Positions 24,979 to 33,523 of a stretch of 64,000 nucleotides of DNA are shown piece after piece. Numbering within the stretch: the first letter of the stretch is position 1; each line of letters begins with the position of its first letter. The position numbers and the translations under genes were made by a program. The notes beneath the pieces are model-generated. The model saw only the letters and a program-made list of their open reading frames with translations. It was not told the origin of the DNA and made no database searches. Source of the DNA: Streptomyces cadmiisoli. Its GTDB lineage: Bacteria > Actinomycetota > Actinomycetes > Streptomycetales > Streptomycetaceae. The DNA is taken from assembly GCF_003261055.1 (NCBI RefSeq), contig NZ_CP030073.1, positions 3,658,001-3,722,000 on the forward strand. Reading direction: 5' to 3'.

Positions 24979-26279
24979 TGAGTCCGATCCTGCTCGCGCT
25001 CGGGCTTGCGGTGCTGGCCTGGGTGCTGGTTGTCGGGGACCTGGTCCGCCGGCATCGCCCTGCCTGGCACTGGTACATAGTCGGCTACCCGGTGACCGCC
25101 TGGCGAGTGGTGGCCACCTGGCGGCGGATCGCCGTACTCAACGACCTCGCCATCTCCCGGCTTCCGTCGCGCACGCACCTCGGTCACCTGCTGGTCAAGG
25201 GTGACCCGGTGCGGCCGGTGGCCCCGCGTTGCTCGTTCCCTCGCGCCACCTCGATGGGGCTGAGCGTGGTGGTGCGGCTGCACGCGGGACAGACCCCGGC
25301 GACGTACGTGAAGGCGGCCGATGCCTTCGTGCACGCGTGGAAGGTGCACGCCGTACGGGTCACCTCCCCGGAACGCGGCGTCGTGCTGCTGACCGCCATG
25401 GCGCACGACCCGCTGGAGCGGCCCGGCTTAGCCACGGCTCCGGCCGAACTGCTCTCCGTACTGATCGGGGCGCTGGAGACAGGCGGGGCGTGGGTGATGA
25501 ATCTGCGCCTGGTCCCGCACTGGCTGATCGCCGGAGCCACCCGGTCCGGCAAGTCGACACTGCTGGCCCGGCTCATCACCCAGCTCGCCACGCAACGCGT
25601 CGCCCTGGTCGGCATCGACTGCAAAGGCGGCATGGAACTCGGCCTGTTCACCGCACGACTCAGTGCGCTGGCGACCTGCCGCCGTGAAGCGGTCGCCGTG
25701 CTCTCCGCCCTAGTGATCGACATGCAAGACCGGATGAGTGCCTGCCGGTCGGCCGGGGTCCGCTCCGTCTGGGAACTGCCGGACAAGCTCCGCCCGGTGC
25801 CGGTCGTGGTCCTGGTCGACGAGATCGCCGAGCTGTATCTGTCGGACGGCACCCGCGAGAGCAAGGCGGAAGCCGAGCAGTGTTCCACGCTCCTGCTGCG
25901 GCTGGCCCAGCTCGGTGCCGCCCTCGGTATCCACCTGGTCGTGGCCGGCCAACGCGTCGGCTCCGACCTCGGCTCCGGGGTCACCGCCCTGCGTGCCCAG
26001 CTCGGCGGCCGGATCTGCCACCGGGTCAACGACCCCGGCACCGCGGAAATGACCCTCGGCGACCTCAACAAAGACGCCGTCGCCGTCGCCCAATCCATCA
26101 CCCCCGAAGAGCGCGGCGTGGCCGTGTGTACCGGGCCGGACGGCGGCTGGAGCCGTGCCCGCTCGCACCTGACACCGACCGATGAGGCCGTGGCAACGGC
26201 ACGGAAGTACTCCGCGATGACCCCGGAACTGCCCCTCGTCACCCGCGCCCTCGCGGCGGTGGAAGGAGAGCACAAGTGA
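24978..26279 (+). CDS. FtsK/SpoIIIE-type DNA transfer protein (TraSA-like)
   Basis: A 433-aa conjugative DNA translocase. A transmembrane helix (residues 4-20) anchors it. Walker A is GATRSGKST at 186-194, Walker B is VVVLVDEIAEL near 275, and VVAGQRVGSDLGSGVTALRA near 325 matches the sensor region. Actinomycete integrative elements transfer double-stranded DNA through such a single hexameric pump. It is tightly coupled to the Pra-like gene upstream and the small membrane gene downstream (4-bp overlap). Confidence 0.85.
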   Translation: MSPILLALGLAVLAWVLVVGDLVRRHRPAWHWYIVGYPVTAWRVVATWRRIAVLNDLAISRLPSRTHLGHLLVKGDPVRPVAPRCSFPRATSMGLSVVVRLHAGQTPATYVKAADAFVHAWKVHAVRVTSPERGVVLLTAMAHDPLERPGLATAPAELLSVLIGALETGGAWVMNLRLVPHWLIAGATRSGKSTLLARLITQLATQRVALVGIDCKGGMELGLFTARLSALATCRREAVAVLSALVIDMQDRMSACRSAGVRSVWELPDKLRPVPVVVLVDEIAELYLSDGTRESKAEAEQCSTLLLRLAQLGAALGIHLVVAGQRVGSDLGSGVTALRAQLGGRICHRVNDPGTAEMTLGDLNKDAVAVAQSITPEERGVAVCTGPDGGWSRARSHLTPTDEAVATARKYSAMTPELPLVTRALAAVEGEHK

Positions 26280-26473
26280 TCAGCGAAGGTGCGGTGTTCA
26301 TGTTCGCGGTGGTCTTCGGGATCATCACCGTCCTCCTCGTCCGCTCCCGCAACGTCCGCGCGTGGGAAGCGGTGTGCGTCGGACTCTTCGGCCTCTACCT
26401 CGGCCAGACCCCCGTGCTCTTTACCGTCCACGGGCTCGTGACCTGGATCATCAGCGGCTTCTCCCACACCTGA
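26276..26473 (+). CDS. small membrane protein, probable Spd (plasmid spread)
   Basis: A 65-aa protein with two hydrophobic segments (about 6-22 and 33-60). The GTG start overlaps the FtsK-type stop (GTGA). Small membrane proteins at this position in Streptomyces plasmids and integrative elements are Spd proteins that help spread the element along the mycelium. The assignment is by position and topology, not by sequence. Confidence 0.6.
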   Translation: MISEGAVFMFAVVFGIITVLLVRSRNVRAWEAVCVGLFGLYLGQTPVLFTVHGLVTWIISGFSHT

Positions 26474-26493
26474 GCAGAAAGGACACCCCAGCC

Positions 26494-26607
26494 ATGCCCA
26501 TGCCTCGCGTGAGGTGCCCCCAGTGCAAGGGGGACGGCGCCCGCAAGACCTGGACCGGCCGCATCCGACGCTGCCGCGTTTGCCGCGGTACCGGCACCAT
26601 CCGCTGA
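26494..26607 (+). CDS. tiny CxxCxG zinc-finger protein
   Basis: A 37-aa protein with two DnaJ-type knuckles, CPQCKGDGAR and CRVCRGTGTI, that would bind one zinc ion. AAAGGA lies upstream. It sits between the spread gene and rep, where similar mini zinc-finger genes are common in actinomycete integrative elements. Its role is unknown; nucleic-acid or protein binding is plausible. Confidence 0.6.
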   Translation: MPMPRVRCPQCKGDGARKTWTGRIRRCRVCRGTGTIR

Positions 26608-26647
26608 ACTGCCAAATCATCCCTGACCAAGAAACGGAGTGATCCCC

Positions 26648-28152
26648 ATGACCGACGACGCGCCACCACCGCTACCCCTCACCCGTGCCGCTACGGCGGC
26701 CCACCCCGGAAGGTCACCACCATCACCCCGCACCCCACCACCCCGGCCGACAGGCGCGCCGCCCTCGACCGCGCGGCGCGCCTGCGTCAACTCCCCGAAA
26801 CCGACCGCGACGCAATCCGCATCGCAAAAGACCCCCAGTTCGCCCGCTGGCTGGAGCAGATCACTGCCACTGGCGGGTGTGCTCACCCCATCCATCTCAC
26901 CGGCTCCACCACCACCCTGGACAGCGCAACCGGCGAGATCCTCCATCACTACGACACCCGCAACGAACCCGGCGAACGTCTCCTCGTCCGGTGCCGCAAC
27001 CGCCGCGCCACCGTCTGCCCGGCCTGCTCCCACCTCCACGCCGGAGACACCTTCCACCTCGTCCGCGCGGGCCTTCTCGGGGGCAAGAACGTCCCCGCCG
27101 CCGTCCGCTACCGGCCCCGTCTCTTCGTCACCCTGACTGCTCCGTCCTTCGGACCCGTCCACCGGGCGACGGACGTCTGCCGACCCCGCCGCGACGGCGG
27201 TACCTGCGAGCACGGCCGTCCCCTCGGCTGCGGAGCTGCCCATACCTCCGATGCCCCGATCGTCGGCCAACCACTGTGCCCCGACTGCTACGACTACACC
27301 GGCCACGTCCTCTGGCACGCACATGCATCCAAGCTGTGGGACCGGTTCGTCATCGACGTACGGCGGTGCCTCGCCTCTTCGGCCGGCCTCGTACAGTCCC
27401 GCTTCGCCCAGCACGCCCGGCTGTCCTTCGCCCGCGTTGCCGAGTACCAGAAACGGGCAGCCGTCCACGTCCACGCCATCGTCCGCCTCGACGGCCCGAC
27501 CGGGCCCGACGAAGACCCTCCGGCTTGGGGGACGACCGAACTACTCGCCCGTGCAGTTCATGCCTCCGCCGGGCGGGTTCTGGTCCACACCCGTTACAGC
27601 CCGGCCATAGGAGAACGAGCCTTGGGCTGGGGCGCCCAGGTCGATGCCCGGCCTCTGCGCGCCGACGGCGACGGACCCGCTGATGACGCGGTAGCCGCGT
27701 ACGTCGCCAAGTACGTCACCAAGGGAGCCAGCGACACCGGCGCCGGCCTCGACCACAAGGTCACCAGTTGCGCAGGCATCGAGACAGCACCCGTTAACGC
27801 ACACGTCCGCAGCCTCATGCGCGCCTGCTGGAGATTGGGCGGCCTGCCTGAGTACGGGCAGCTCAACCTGCGCACCTGGACCCACACCCTCGGCTACCGG
27901 GGCCACATCCTCACCAAATCCCGCGCCTACTCGACGACATACGCAGCGCTCCGCACCGAACGCGCCACCCACATGGGCCACACCGACCTGCCCGACACCG
28001 CAACGGAACGGAACTGGCGCTACGCAGGCTCAGGCCACACCCCGGGCGCCGCACTCATCGCCGCCGGAGTCGCTGACGACTTGGCGGCCGCCCGGGAAGC
28101 GGCGCACAGCGCTGTCTCGTCCATTAGGGGGGACGCACTTGGTGCCGGATGA
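26648..28152 (+). pseudogene. replication initiator (RepSA-like), apparent 5' frameshift
   Basis: From about 26745 to the stop one open frame reads a rolling-circle replication initiator: LDRAARLRQLPETDRDAIRI, LLVRCRNRRATVCPAC, VTLTAPSFGPVH, an HUH-type motif VHVHAIVRLDG, and YVAKYVTKGA with candidate catalytic Tyr. This frame has no ATG, GTG or TTG before 27622. The only well-placed start (ATG 26648 behind CGGAG) is in another frame and would need loss of one base or gain of two upstream of about 26745. So the gene is either inactivated, read by frameshifting, or affected by a sequence error. Conserved core motifs are intact. Confidence 0.7.
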
Positions 28153-28303
28153 GCTTCGAACACGAGTTGCTGCGTCACGCGCCCGACAGGGGCTACCACC
28201 GGTCATTGAGGATCTGGCAATCATCGAGAAAGTTGTCCGCGCCCTTTTACTGGTCCAGCCGGAATGCGATTCACCAAGACTTGCCGACGATCGATCTCAT
28301 TAA
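28142..28303 (+). CDS. small hypothetical protein after rep
   Basis: A 53-aa protein (GTG start behind GGGGGG, overlapping the rep stop by 11 bp). The N-terminus, PDELRTRVAASRARQGLPPV, resembles small proteins I have seen between rep and xis in Streptomyces integrative elements. The C-terminal ten residues look read-through, so the original 3' end may have been cut by the downstream insertion. Confidence 0.5.
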   Translation: MPDELRTRVAASRARQGLPPVIEDLAIIEKVVRALLLVQPECDSPRLADDRSH

Positions 28304-28368
28304 ATTTCAGCCGGATCTCTCCGAACGGGCCAGCTTATCGCAGAAAAGTGGGCAGAAGCTCTGCATTT

Positions 28369-28920
28369 CTAGCCAATGCGCAATCCAAGCCGCAGAGCGT
28401 AACTCGCGAGGCAGTCTTTTGCCATTACCGCCGTCTCTCGACTGGCACTTTTCAAAGAAGCAGCAATATTTGTCAGGATCTGGAAATCTGCAGTGTTCGG
28501 ATCAGGTGGATGCAGGCAAACCCTGTCGTACTCGCGCAAATGCCTTTCGAATTTCTCTCGCTGCCCATAAATGGACTCAAAGTTTGACATTGAGAGATTT
28601 TCCGATGCAATGGACCAAACTTCAAGAAACCTCGTTCGCAAGTCAGGCTCGGAGTAGTTCGGGGTATATAATCTATACTGGATCAGATTATTTCTTGATT
28701 CGGCATCCAGATACATGCCTCTCATCAAGTCCGCCACTTTCGAGCAGGCCTTGTCTGCGAGATCGTACTTCTCCTCGTTGCGCTTCCTGCGATCCTCTTT
28801 CCCTGTGATTTTCGGTGCCCGCCCTGCCCCCCATGACGTCACGCCCGCTGCCACGACGGCTCCAACTGCGGCCGCGGATGCGGCGAGGATCGTTGTCATG
28901 GATGAACTTGGCATGGGCAT
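28369..28920 (-). CDS. membrane-anchored hypothetical protein, A/T-rich
   Basis: A 183-aa protein. The N-terminal hydrophobic segment (about residues 9-30, TTILAASAAAVGAVVAAGVT) anchors a soluble helical domain with charged coiled-coil-like stretches (EDRRKRNEEKYDLADKACSK). Its base composition is visibly more A/T-rich than the neighbouring integrative-element genes, and it interrupts the expected rep-xis-int order. It may be recently acquired cargo. No family recognised; the start could also be the Met at 28899. Confidence 0.6.
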   Translation of the reverse strand: MPMPSSSMTTILAASAAAVGAVVAAGVTSWGAGRAPKITGKEDRRKRNEEKYDLADKACSKVADLMRGMYLDAESRNNLIQYRLYTPNYSEPDLRTRFLEVWSIASENLSMSNFESIYGQREKFERHLREYDRVCLHPPDPNTADFQILTNIAASLKSASRETAVMAKDCLASYALRLGLRIG

Positions 28921-28930
28921 GGATGTACCA

Positions 28931-28958
28931 CATTCGCCCCACCCCTGTCTGGCGAATG
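28931..28958 (-). terminator. hairpin downstream of the integrase
   Basis: An 8-bp perfect dyad, CATTCGCC with GGCGAATG, 12-nt loop, lies about 150 bp past the integrase stop and just upstream of the A/T-rich gene. It could be a terminator or an operator for that gene. Confidence 0.35.
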
Positions 28959-29107
28959 CTCTAGAAGGATCCGCTTCGGCGGCTCAGTTGCGCGGAGCAA
29001 ACTACGCATCCGACGGCAACCGGCCCAACATGGAGTCCGCTTGTGGCCCTCCACCAGCCCTCATGATTCGACAGGTGAGCGCAAACCTATGCTCAGGCGG
29101 GCGGGAG

Positions 29108-30586
29108 TTAGGCGATCCAGTCGAACACGAAACGATCAACATCCCACCGCTTGCGCGGATTCGCTGGACGCACCTCGATCGACCGGACGCACGCCGTGAT
29201 GATGGCTCTGCGCTGGGAGTTGTTCATCTTCTTCCATCGGGCCTGCATATCCTCAAAGGTGCCCACAAAACCACTGAGGACTGCGATCCGGGAAACCTTC
29301 GCCAGCTTCGCCCGGTTCACGTCAAGTCGCTCCTCAATTGACTGACGGGCGATCATCCATTCCTTACGGCTGATCCTTCGCTCGCCCATGTCCTTCGCTA
29401 GGGCTTCGAGTTCCTCCTCGTCTTCCCGGATCTCGTCGTACAACCCTTTGCCGACGTAGTCCTGATCGCGTAGGCGCTGCATGAACGCCGGAGACTCCAG
29501 AGCGGCCAACACCATGTCCCGCACGTGATCGTCCGTCCGCTCGGCATTCGTGGCCGTACCGGCGCAGGAGTCCGTACCAGGAGTGTTGGGGCAAACGTAG
29601 CGTGGCACGCCGCTCCTCGGCCGGCCCACCATGCCCCAACCGCACGGGGTTCCGTCTGCCTTCGGCTTCCAGCAGTGCAGGACACTGGTGAGCAGATAGC
29701 TTCGCTTGGTCGTGCCCTCCACGTTGCGCCTCCGGGCCGGGTCGCTGAGAATCCGCCGGACGCGATCCGAGTCATCATGGCTGATGATGCCCGGCCAGAC
29801 GGCATCGGCAACGATCTCCCCAAGCAGCGGGCGCGTGCTTCCCCACGAACCACGCGGCGTGTGTTCGCGACGGCCGCTGATCCGAGCAGACGCCAGCAAG
29901 CGGCGCAGTCCAGAGGGCTTCCACGGCTTACCTGCCGGGCTCGTGATCCCCCGTGCCTGCCAATCCCGACAGATGCTCGCCAGGCTCTCGTTCGCAAGTA
30001 TGCGCCGAACTCCTTCGCGTATGGCCTCGGCCTCGCTCTCACATATCGTCACACGGTCGTCCTCGTATCCGAATGGCCGCTTCCCTCCCCCGGCCACCCG
30101 CCCCGCCTCGGCGGCCTGGCGACGCTGGCGCTTCTGTCGTTCGGCCTTGTGCTCCGCCTCATGGCGCGCGGCAGCTCCCAACATGCGGGCGACCATGCGA
30201 CCGGTCGGTGTCGCAAGGTCGATTTCCCCGCTGACCGTGGCCAGCTCGACGCCCCGGCGATCGGCAAGGTCAATGACGTCTTCCAGCTCGCGCGGCGAAC
30301 GTGTCAGCCTGTCCACGTGCCATACCGCGATCGCGTCGACCTCGCCCCTCTTCACCGCAGTCAACAGTTCTTGCCACGCCGGCCGCGGCGCTCCGGAGTA
30401 CGCGCTGACGTCGTTGTCCGTGTGCACGGCTACTACATCCCATCCCACGCGGGCGCATAATGCCCGGCAGTCCTCCTCCTGGCGCGCGACGCCGAGTCCT
30501 GCACCACCCCGGTCCTGGCTGATCCGGCAGTAGATCGCTGCTCGCCTCGCACCCGAAGTGCCCCTCTTGACCGTGGAGTTCGTCAT
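29108..30586 (-). CDS. large serine recombinase (integrase)
   Basis: A 492-aa serine integrase. The resolvase domain holds nucleophile S23 in YCRISQD, the AVWHVDRLTRSPRELED block near 90-105, and GRMVARMLGAAARHEAEHKA. A recombinase domain follows (KRPFGYEDD, GITSPAGKPWKPSGLRRLL). Cysteines placed as in the zinc-ribbon domain are seen near 310-345 (LHCW, PCGW, YVCPN, SCAG), and a coiled-coil region lies near 385-430. It would integrate an element by attP x attB exchange without Xis unless a directionality factor is present. It closes the integrative element on the right and lies 184 bp from the 3' remnant of the split DUF4291 gene. Confidence 0.9.
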   Translation of the reverse strand: MTNSTVKRGTSGARRAAIYCRISQDRGGAGLGVARQEEDCRALCARVGWDVVAVHTDNDVSAYSGAPRPAWQELLTAVKRGEVDAIAVWHVDRLTRSPRELEDVIDLADRRGVELATVSGEIDLATPTGRMVARMLGAAARHEAEHKAERQKRQRRQAAEAGRVAGGGKRPFGYEDDRVTICESEAEAIREGVRRILANESLASICRDWQARGITSPAGKPWKPSGLRRLLASARISGRREHTPRGSWGSTRPLLGEIVADAVWPGIISHDDSDRVRRILSDPARRRNVEGTTKRSYLLTSVLHCWKPKADGTPCGWGMVGRPRSGVPRYVCPNTPGTDSCAGTATNAERTDDHVRDMVLAALESPAFMQRLRDQDYVGKGLYDEIREDEEELEALAKDMGERRISRKEWMIARQSIEERLDVNRAKLAKVSRIAVLSGFVGTFEDMQARWKKMNNSQRRAIITACVRSIEVRPANPRKRWDVDRFVFDWIA

Positions 30587-30599
30587 GGGTCACATAGGT

Positions 30600-30623
30600 A
30601 CACCCTCGTAGGGACGGGGGTGT
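30600..30623. promoter_or_regulatory. dyad upstream of integrase, candidate att or operator
   Basis: ACACCC-12 nt-GGGTGT lies 14 bp upstream of the integrase ATG, where serine integrase attachment sites often sit. I found no matching copy on the left side of the element, so it may simply be part of the int promoter. Confidence 0.25.
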
Positions 30624-30770
30624 CCTGTCCGGCGGGTATCGCTCCGGCGGCAGAAGGTACGGAGCGGTAGCCGACCGGGCCTGAGCCCGCTACGGGACGC
30701 TCCCGGCCCGACCGGCCTGCGCTGTCGTGCGGCCCATCGGCGGCAGCGGGCCGCTCAGCGGGCCCCTCGG

Positions 30771-31232
30771 TCACGAGCGCAGGTGCGCGGTGAGTTCGTC
30801 TCCGGCCGGGTACGGCCGCTCCTGGGGCAGCAGTCGGGTCGCGGCGGCCAGGTCGCCGCTGCCGACGTGTGCGTGGATCTCGTGGGCGAGTGGGGTCACG
30901 TCGCTGATGGAGACCGTCCATTCGTCCGCGTAGCGTCGTGCGGCCTCACCAGAGAGGCCGAGCTGTAGGGACCGGTACGGCAGGGGCCGCAGGTGAAGGT
31001 CGCGCTCCGGGTCCCACTGCACACGGGTGGGCGCACGCTTCAACCGGCGCTGCCAGGTGGCCCGGTCGGGATGTACCCCGCGGACGTAACTCGACAGGCA
31101 CGCGTGCCGCAGCGCCCACTCGAAGCCGTCGCGAGCGATCTCGACCGCGAGAACGGTCTCCTGTCCTGCCTTCGTGCCCCAGCCGCAGCGGTACATCATC
31201 CACAGGAACGACGGCTTGATCCATGTCAAGCC
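30771..31232 (-). pseudogene. DUF4291 gene, 3' fragment (split by cassette array)
   Basis: The minus strand reads the C-terminal three quarters of a DUF4291 protein from TWIKPSFLWMMYR to AHLRS. It is about 80 percent identical by eye to the intact copy at 37390-37983 and has no internal stops. Its 5' part is missing and replaced by cassette DNA at the junction 31213-31242. The matching 5' fragment lies 7 kb away at 38036-38200. DUF4291 has no function I can state. The absence of decay suggests recent disruption. Confidence 0.85.
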
Positions 31233-31242
31233 GTGTTCACAG
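31213..31242. repeat. array site A (module end / DUF4291 3' half)
   Basis: The core is 3 nt shorter than at other sites (GGCTTGAT-CCATGTCAAGCC). Toward 31213 it continues into the DUF4291 3' fragment; toward 31242 it carries the module-end arm GTGTTCACAG. It is therefore a hybrid boundary site. Confidence 0.85.
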
Positions 31243-31341
31243 TCCCTTGTCGCGGTACTGCCCAGGCGCCAACCCCGTGTCCAGGGCGGGGGAGTTGCCG
31301 GCGAGGAACGTAAGTCGGCATGCCGCGTGCGAGCATCCCTC

Positions 31342-31761
31342 ATGCTCCTCTTTTTCTCTGCCCTGCCTGCTGCGCTGGCGCTCACGGCAACTGTGACCGG
31401 TCTCGTCACGCATGCGGTGCGACGGGTGCGGGAAGGAGGCAGGCCACGTCTGGCGAGCCCCAGGCCCTTGGCGCTCGGCACCGGACTCGCTGCGACCAGC
31501 GCGCTCCTGATCTTCAGCTACGCCGATCTGCTCTACTCACCCGGGTTCTACGGGGACAAGACCTGCATGGTCAGGATGGGCGTCAGGACCTACCCGGACT
31601 CGCACAGCTACTTCCCGCTCAGCACGGTTTGAAGCGGCGTGGAGATCGTCCCGCCCTGGGTCAATCCGGCGATCGTGGTGCTGCTCGCCCTGGCGGCAGC
31701 GGCACTCGTAGCTCTGCCGTTCGCATACGTGGTAAGCCGGGCGTCCACCAGGACCGCCTGA
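31342..31761 (+). pseudogene. module 1 membrane protein with in-frame TGA
   Basis: An open frame of 139 codons interrupted by one TGA at 31630-31632. Before the stop are two hydrophobic segments ([40 protein letters not shown]). After it another appears (AIVVLLALAAAALVALPFAY) before the final stop at 31761. Coding character and topology continue through the TGA, so a point mutation probably split a three-helix membrane protein. Function unknown. Confidence 0.55.
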
Positions 31762-31881
31762 CATGCGCCGTGCCCGGTCGCACCAGCAGCGCGGCCTGCT
31801 TTTCTCACTGGAACGGGCACTGGACGATTCCGGATCGCACCTGGCCGGTATTCGTTGGCCAGGGTAAGCAGTCTGGTCCGG

Positions 31882-32523
31882 TCAGACCTGGGCGGCGTCC
31901 GAATGGCTGTCGCCACTCCGGCGTGTCCAGAGCGACAGGTCGCTGCTTGTCGCCACGGCAATTGTCTGCCCGGAAGGTGAGAAGCCGGCTGCGCGGAATG
32001 TGGAGTAGTTCGAGTGAAAGATGTGCCACCACTTCTCTCCGTGCGGACCGGCGTGGGGCAACCCGCCATCACTGGACAGCAGGACACGGTCGTTCGGCCA
32101 GGCCGGGGCGACGACCTCTAGGGTCCAGCCGTCCCCGGTAGTGGTGTGAAGCCCACCGCCGAAGAGTCCCGCGATGCGTACGCGGCTTCCGGTGATCGGC
32201 CCCAGCCCGGGGCAGGTCAGGTCGGCAACTGCGTCAGGGGTGCTGTCCTCGGGGTCGAGGTCGCGGTCCCTGGCGATCTTCTCGCCGGTGACGGCGTCGA
32301 AGAGCCCGTGGCCATCGTGCGAGACGGCCATGACCAGGTCATGGCCACTGTCGGGATGCGCCGCGAAGCCGATGCCGAGCAGTCCACCGACAGGGACGCC
32401 GTACGCGTACTCGAAGACGGGCCGCCAGGGCGCGGGCGCGGGAACGACAGGGGCAGCGAGCAATCGGTCTCGTAGAGCCCGCTGGTAGGCGGAGAGTCCC
32501 GGTTCACTCACGGATTGCTCCAT
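31882..32523 (-). CDS. module 1 hypothetical protein
   Basis: A 213-aa soluble protein with repeated short beta-strand patterns (GLLGIGFAAHPDSGHDLVMA, SHDGHGLFDAVTGEKIARDR, AAGFSPSGQTIAVATSSDLS) reminiscent of WD40-type blades, although too short for a full propeller. The ATG at 32523 has AGAGGA eight bases upstream; an ATG nine codons earlier is also possible (GAGGGGG). It is divergent from the next gene. A similar blade-like protein is encoded there, suggesting a functional pair. Confidence 0.6.
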   Translation of the reverse strand: MEQSVSEPGLSAYQRALRDRLLAAPVVPAPAPWRPVFEYAYGVPVGGLLGIGFAAHPDSGHDLVMAVSHDGHGLFDAVTGEKIARDRDLDPEDSTPDAVADLTCPGLGPITGSRVRIAGLFGGGLHTTTGDGWTLEVVAPAWPNDRVLLSSDGGLPHAGPHGEKWWHIFHSNYSTFRAAGFSPSGQTIAVATSSDLSLWTRRSGDSHSDAAQV

Positions 32524-32615
32524 CGGAGCCGTCCTCTTGATCCACTTCATCACCCCCTCATGATCTCACTCCAGCGGGCTACCGCGCGGAGCCAGACAGC
32601 TGAGAAGATCACGGC

Positions 32616-33242
32616 ATGGCAGCCTCCGACGAACGTCCGCCCGATGGCTGGGCCTTCCTTGGCGTCGGAGACCCGTTCCTGGTTGTCCCTGACGAGCAGC
32701 GCGGCCTTCTGGCCGTGGCAGGCCCGGATGCTCACGGAAGCGCTACGCCGGTCGCGGTCTGCAACAGCCGTTCCTTTGTCCGTCGTGTGGCTATTCGCTC
32801 ACGCTTCCCGGTGCACGCGCTGGCCTTCCATCCCCGGCGTCCACTGCTCGCGATAGGTACCGGCAGGTACGACGGCGGCTACTTCTTCGAGGGAGAGCTA
32901 CTCCTCCTGCACCTGAAAACGGGCGCAGTGACTTCTCTCATCGAGAACGACTTCGGCCGTCAGGTTCTGGGACTGGAGTGGCTCGACGAACGGTCACTGC
33001 AGGTCCTCATGGCGCCGCCAGACGACTGGCAGGACGAAACGGCGCACGAGAACGGACACGTTGCTGTGGTGGCGCGAGCCGACTGGACCACTGTCCCCGC
33101 ACGGTCACTCAACGGTCGGGACCTGGCCGGCCCAAGGACCCCCGCGCCGCGTCCCGAGCCCCGCGAGGCAGCGCGACGAGCGGTCGCCACACTGCGATCC
33201 CTTTGGCAAGCCCAACGAGCCGAACCTTCGGGAGACCTGTGA
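32616..33242 (+). CDS. module 1 beta-propeller-like hypothetical protein
   Basis: A 208-aa protein with WD40-like strands (PFLVVPDEQRGLLAVAG, VHALAFHPRRPLLAIGTGRY, GQVLGLEW-type VLGLEWLDERSLQVLM). The C-terminus is Pro/Arg/Ala-rich and helical. It diverges from the neighbouring blade-like gene; the shared 92 bp holds both promoters. Function unknown. Site B follows 50 bp after the stop. Confidence 0.6.
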   Translation: MAASDERPPDGWAFLGVGDPFLVVPDEQRGLLAVAGPDAHGSATPVAVCNSRSFVRRVAIRSRFPVHALAFHPRRPLLAIGTGRYDGGYFFEGELLLLHLKTGAVTSLIENDFGRQVLGLEWLDERSLQVLMAPPDDWQDETAHENGHVAVVARADWTTVPARSLNGRDLAGPRTPAPRPEPREAARRAVATLRSLWQAQRAEPSGDL

Positions 33243-33295
33243 ACGTCCCCCGATGTCACCAGGACGGCACGATGCACCCTGATAACGGATGGAGG

Positions 33296-33338
33296 CTGTG
33301 AGCGAGGCTTGATGACCCACGTCAAGCCGTGTTCATCA
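33296..33338. repeat. array site B
   Basis: GGCTTGA-9 nt-TCAAGCC at 33306-33328, flanked by CTGTGAGCGA on the left and GTGTTCATCA on the right, which extend the dyad. It separates module 1 (31.2-33.3 kb) from module 2. Confidence 0.85.
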
Positions 33339-33523
33339 CCCCTTCCTCGGCAGAGCCGTGGTCATCCTCGGGTCTGGAGACGCCTGCAAGGGGTCGGCCT
33401 TCGCGATCGAGTCGCCGCTGCCGGGGCGGGTCCGGCCGGTCGGAGGACTGCTCCTCGTCCCGGTCGTTCGATGTGGCTGACGGCGTGGTGAGCCAGGTAT
33501 GGGCAAGAGCGGCCGCGGCCTGA

